Shown: one piece after another, positions 6,596-8,875 of the stretch
Layout: each line of letters opens with the position of its first letter
Numbering within the stretch: the first letter of the stretch is position 1
Notes under the pieces: generated by a model
Databases searched by the model: none
What the model saw: the letters and a program-made list of their open reading frames with translations, nothing else
Told to the model about the DNA's origin: nothing
Position numbers and translations under genes: made by a program
Assembly: GCA_003449595.1 (NCBI GenBank)
Contig: DMHB01000228.1
Coordinates: 1-8,875 of the forward strand
DNA length: 8,875 nt
Source of the DNA: Microscillaceae bacterium
GTDB lineage: Bacteria > Bacteroidota > Bacteroidia > Cytophagales > Microscillaceae
Reading direction: 5' to 3'

Positions 6596-7576
6596 TTAGG
6601 CGATAAGTTGTTTTTTTACTTGTGCTATTTCCTGCTTCAAATTGAGCAATGGCGCAAGTTGTTCGAGTTGGTTCAACAATCGTTGCAAAAACTGCTGATG
6701 ATCGGGCGAGTTGGGCTGAAAGGGCTTATGTAACAAGGCACGCCTTATTTTCGACCATCGTTGCAACAAATCTTTGGTGGGTTGTTCAAAGAAAAAATCC
6801 CCAAAATGTTTCCAAATATACCCTATGGCCATTGCGTTGGGATGAATCAAGTCGGCTTTGTAAAATCGATAATCACGCAAATCGTCTATCATAATTTCAT
6901 AGCTTGGGAAATAAACAACCGGCAGGCTGCGGGCTTGGGCTTGGCGCAAGATAGCCTCGCAGGCTACCCGCAAGATGGCTTTGCTCAGACTATTCTCAAC
7001 CAACCCATCTTTGGTATGCCTTACGGGACTGACCGTCAAAACTACCTTGGGCGCTAAATCTGGGTTGTACCATTGCCAAAAAGCTTGAACTATCTCTTCA
7101 GATGTCAACAACTCTTTTGTAAATAAATGGGCAGGTTGTTTATGACAATTGGCTACTGCTTGGCCATTTTGCTTTAATTTGTGTACAAAAGCTGTTCCCC
7201 AAGTAAAAACATAAATGGGTTGCTTTTGACTACAAAACTGTGCAACCGCCCTAAACTGGTCTTGAATACTTAGCTTCAGCGCAAGCTTATCAGAAGCAAC
7301 CCACTGCGAATGGAAATCATAATGATGCCATTGTGCCCCGTGTTGCACAAAAAGCGACTCGTCAACTGTCTCAGTTGTAGCTTGCTGCAACAGCTTGAAA
7401 ATAGCCAAAGGATTGAAAAGCGTACCCCAAGGATTGGCCAAGACATCAAACTTATTGGCAGTCAAACGTTGGCCAATGTGCTGCGCAAAACAAGACCCCA
7501 GTGTGAGCAACGAGCTATGGTGGTTAATTGCAAAAGGAGTTGGTTCTTTGATTTGTAAAGCAGTGCGAAGCAGCAT
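6596..7576 (-). CDS. GSCFA-domain protein, SGNH/GDSL hydrolase-like
   Basis: A 326-residue protein of the GSCFA family, frequent in Bacteroidota and related to SGNH/GDSL esterases. The name motif GSCFAQHIG carries Ser28, the likely nucleophile. NPWGTLFNP follows. TVSPVRHTKDG with a later ENSLSK forms the middle block, and DLIHPN (Asp242, His245) supplies the acid-base pair. No signal peptide is seen, so it is probably cytoplasmic. The substrate is unknown; a carbohydrate or acyl ester is plausible from the superfamily. The ATG at 7576 is chosen because its product starts MLLRT, matching the usual M-x-F-R-T opening of relatives; an in-frame ATG at 7582 adds two residues. It lies directly behind the terminator of the ribosomal operon and has no clear promoter of its own. 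It ends 49 bases from the convergent lipoprotein gene. Confidence 0.9.
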   Translation of the reverse strand: MLLRTALQIKEPTPFAINHHSSLLTLGSCFAQHIGQRLTANKFDVLANPWGTLFNPLAIFKLLQQATTETVDESLFVQHGAQWHHYDFHSQWVASDKLALKLSIQDQFRAVAQFCSQKQPIYVFTWGTAFVHKLKQNGQAVANCHKQPAHLFTKELLTSEEIVQAFWQWYNPDLAPKVVLTVSPVRHTKDGLVENSLSKAILRVACEAILRQAQARSLPVVYFPSYEIMIDDLRDYRFYKADLIHPNAMAIGYIWKHFGDFFFEQPTKDLLQRWSKIRRALLHKPFQPNSPDHQQFLQRLLNQLEQLAPLLNLKQEIAQVKKQLIA

Positions 7577-7582
7577 AGGCAT

Positions 7583-7613
7583 AAAAAAAGGCTGCTCTTT
7601 TACAAGAACAGCC
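7583..7613 (-). terminator. Intrinsic terminator of the rpsF-rpsR-rplI operon
   Basis: On the minus strand GGCTGTTCTT (from 7613) pairs with AAGAGCAGCC around a GTAA loop; one T-G pair is a wobble in RNA. Seven T follow (7589-7583). It starts 16 bases after the rplI stop. The T run directly touches an ATG (7582-7580) and ends 6 bases before the chosen GSCFA start, so transcription of that gene probably depends on incomplete termination. Confidence 0.88.
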
Positions 7614-7629
7614 CATTGGTAATATTGAA

Positions 7630-8079
7630 TTAGTCGGCTACTACTTTAAAATTGATTTTTTGCTTAACCTCTCGGTGCAAATCAATGGTAGCAGTATAGT
7701 CGCCCAAGGTTTTCACTTCGTTGCTATTGTCGATGGTAATTTTACGGCGATCGATGTCAAAACCTAATTTACGAAGTTCGTCAGCCAATTGGATGGTGGT
7801 AACGGCGCCAAAAATTTTACCGGTTTCGCTTACTTTGGCAGGCACTACTACTGTCTGGTTGCCCAAACGAGCAGCCAATTCAGCGGCTTCAGCTTTGATT
7901 TTTTCTGCTTTATGGGCGGCTTGGCGAATGTTTTCGGCCACTACTTTCTTAGCAGATTCGGTAGCAATAATGGCTAAGCCTTTGGGGATGAGGTAATTGC
8001 GGCCATAGCCGGGTTTTACCTTCACAATATCATTTTTATAGCCTAACCCTTTTATATCGTCTTTTAAGATAATTTCCAT
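7630..8079 (-). CDS. rplI: 50S ribosomal protein bL9
   Basis: Large-subunit protein bL9, which binds 23S rRNA near the L1 stalk base and helps maintain reading frame. The 149-residue length is standard. The N-terminal RNA-binding domain starts MEIILKDDIKGLG and holds the signature PGYGRNYLIPKGLA (23-36). A long, Lys/Ala/Glu-rich connecting helix (about residues 42-76) leads to the C-terminal domain, which ends in INFKVVAD. It is the last gene of rpsF-rpsR-rplI, 34 bases after rpsR. A weak SD-like AAGGA lies about 7 nt before the ATG, which is modest but more than most genes here show. Confidence 0.98.
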   Translation of the reverse strand: MEIILKDDIKGLGYKNDIVKVKPGYGRNYLIPKGLAIIATESAKKVVAENIRQAAHKAEKIKAEAAELAARLGNQTVVVPAKVSETGKIFGAVTTIQLADELRKLGFDIDRRKITIDNSNEVKTLGDYTATIDLHREVKQKINFKVVAD

Positions 8080-8113
8080 GATGTTTCCTTACTGTTTGAA
8101 AGACTGACCAAAA

Positions 8114-8365
8114 TTATTTCAAAGAATCGGTAACATAAGGCAGTAAAGCCAAATGACGTGCTCTTTTGATGGCTTGCGATACTTTGCGCTGATACTTCAG
8201 GCTGGTACCGGTCAAGCGACGAGGTAAAATTTTACCTTGTTCGTTGACAAACTTCAACAAGAAATTGGGATCTTTGTAATCAATATACTTGATTCCGCTT
8301 TTTTTGAAGCGGCAATATTTTTTTCTTGTTTCTTGATTGTTGATGGGTTCGTTTACCAATGTCAT
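8114..8365 (-). CDS. rpsR: 30S ribosomal protein bS18
   Basis: Small-subunit protein bS18, which pairs with bS6 on the platform. It has 83 residues. The family signature runs from ILPRRLTGTSLKYQRKVSQA through RARHLALLPY (46-75). The N-terminal part has KKYCRFKKSGI with a single Cys18, so it lacks a cysteine zinc cluster. The start codon overlaps the rpsF stop by 4 bases (ATGA), pointing to coupled translation. A perfect AGGAGG lies 7 nt upstream, unlike every other gene in the window. In Bacteroidota ribosomes bS18, bS6 and bS21 hold the 16S anti-SD away from mRNA, so this SD is likely regulatory rather than a routine initiation signal. Confidence 0.98.
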   Translation of the reverse strand: MTLVNEPINNQETRKKYCRFKKSGIKYIDYKDPNFLLKFVNEQGKILPRRLTGTSLKYQRKVSQAIKRARHLALLPYVTDSLK

Positions 8366-8736
8366 GATGCAGCCTCCTCGGTTTTAGGGATAGAACTTTC
8401 TTGAGATTTTCTGGCTCTTTTCTTTTCGTTATAAGCCACTGCGTGTTTGTCTAATACAACGGTTAGAAAGCGTAATACGCGCTCGTCGCGGCGAAACTCA
8501 GTTTCCAATACCGATACTGCCTTTGAGCCGGCTTTGTATTCGAGCAAATAATAGAACCCTGTGGCTTTTTTATCAATGGGATAGGCCAACGATTTCAACC
8601 CCCAATTTTCTTCGTGCACCATCTCTACACTTTGGTCAGAAAGTACTTTTCTGAACTTATCAACAGTGTCCTTCATCTGAGCTTCAGACAAAATGGGAGT
8701 TAAAATGAACACTGTTTCGTACTGTCTTAATTCCAT
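8362..8736 (-). CDS. rpsF: 30S ribosomal protein bS6
   Basis: Small-subunit protein bS6, partner of bS18 on the 30S platform. The 124-residue protein begins MELRQYETVFILTP, the usual first strand. It contains WGLKSLAYPIDKKATGFYYLLEY (45-67), the conserved core, and RDERVLRFLTVVL. A charged C-terminal tail (KKRARKSQES onward) is typical in type but variable in sequence. The last codons (Glu-Glu-Ala, gag gag gct) contain the AGGAGG SD of rpsR, so this tail does double duty. It is the first gene of the operon, with a strong promoter match upstream. Its short leader (about 25 nt, A/T-rich) has no SD. Confidence 0.98.
   Translation of the reverse strand: MELRQYETVFILTPILSEAQMKDTVDKFRKVLSDQSVEMVHEENWGLKSLAYPIDKKATGFYYLLEYKAGSKAVSVLETEFRRDERVLRFLTVVLDKHAVAYNEKKRARKSQESSIPKTEEAAS
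8373..8378 (-). promoter_or_regulatory. Strong Shine-Dalgarno site of rpsR (AGGAGG)
   Basis: The minus strand reads GAGGAGG followed by CTGCATC and the rpsR ATG, giving a 7-nt gap from AGGAGG to the start. It lies wholly within the last rpsF codons. No other gene in the window has an SD near this strength. Strong SDs before the bS18 and/or bS21 genes are a described feature of Bacteroidota that otherwise lack SDs, and autoregulation through anti-SD exposure has been proposed. Confidence 0.8.
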
Positions 8737-8766
8737 GAATTACTAATTTTATTAAAATTTGGACTG

Positions 8767-8798
8767 CAAAGGTATTGATTGCAGGGCAATATTCCAAA
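8767..8798 (-). promoter_or_regulatory. Promoter of the rpsF-rpsR-rplI operon (Bacteroidota type)
   Basis: On the minus strand TTTG (8798-8795, the end of a T run) is followed by 20 bp and TACCTTTG (8774-8767). Both boxes match the phylum consensus and the spacing is ideal. Transcription should begin near 8762, leaving a leader of about 25 nt. This is the clearest promoter in the window, as expected for ribosomal genes. Confidence 0.7.
8778..8790. repeat. Small palindrome in the rpsF promoter spacer
   Basis: ATTGC (8778-8782) and GCAAT (8786-8790) are perfect 5-bp arms around AGG, placed between the -33 and -7 boxes. It could be an operator or could be chance; the arms are short. A wider pair, AGGGCA (8783-8788) and TGCCCT (8824-8829), overlaps it and encloses an A6/T7 pair. 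Confidence 0.3.
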
Positions 8799-8827
8799 AA
8801 AGGTGTTATTTTTTTGAGCACTCTGCC

Positions 8828-8875
8828 CTACTCTTCCTTAAATAACTTCAAAAAACCTTCTTTGTATAGCCTGCC
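8828..8875 (-). CDS. Possible C-terminus of an unidentified upstream gene
   Basis: Reading in from the right edge on the minus strand, one frame gives 15 codons (GRLYKEGFLKLFKEE) and then TAG at 8830-8828. The other two minus frames stop sooner. The charged, Lys/Glu-rich end looks like a normal protein terminus, but 15 residues cannot identify it or prove that it is coding. If real, the gene lies on the same strand just upstream of the ribosomal operon promoter. Confidence 0.3.
   Translation of the reverse strand, partial: GRLYKEGFLKLFKEE

Noticed and set aside
1..8875. Mobile elements, CRISPR arrays, toxin-antitoxin pairs, defence genes or tRNAs
   Set aside because: No transposase, integrase, repeat-spacer pattern, paired small genes or cloverleaf-like sequence was seen; the content is ordinary housekeeping genes.

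Overview
The window looks like a chromosomal housekeeping stretch from a member of the Bacteroidota, outside the Flavobacteriia if the weak lineage hints can be trusted (Cytophagales-like is a guess). The signs are: ribosomal genes in the order rpsF-rpsR-rplI; a GSCFA-family protein; double-domain universal stress proteins of the type common in this phylum; the phylum's promoter type (TTTG, about 19-20 bp, TAnnTTTG) at two genes; and almost no Shine-Dalgarno (SD) sequences, with one conspicuous exception before rpsR.

Layout, left to right. Positions 1-3409 are all on the minus strand: the 5' part of an endonuclease V gene (nfi, cut by the window edge), two tandem universal stress protein genes, and menA of menaquinone synthesis. 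uspA1 and nfi are tightly linked and in the same frame. A strong hairpin terminator separates the two usp genes. A 220-bp divergent gap (3410-3629) leads to plus-strand genes: a DinB/YfiT-like metal-binding protein, a 141-residue SpoIIAA/STAS-like protein of unknown function, and a lipoprotein metallo-beta-lactamase of the alkylsulfatase type. Positions 6596-8736 return to the minus strand: a GSCFA/SGNH-like hydrolase lies downstream of the rpsF-rpsR-rplI ribosomal operon. About 48 bases of what may be another minus-strand gene end at the right edge.

No mobile element, CRISPR array, tRNA or rRNA is visible, and I see no new multi-gene system. The interest lies in regulation. A perfect AGGAGG SD sits 7 nt before rpsR, fitting the idea that Bacteroidota bS18, which helps hide the ribosome's anti-SD, controls its own translation. 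Two intrinsic terminators lie almost directly against the start codons of the next genes (alkylsulfatase-like lipoprotein and GSCFA), so those genes probably depend on read-through or conditional termination. Palindromes overlap the predicted promoters of uspA2 and rpsF, and another lies beside the -7 element of dinB.

Start codons were chosen by ATG position, family alignment from memory and terminator positions. Three longer readings that begin at TTG (menA, dinB and the lipoprotein) were rejected.
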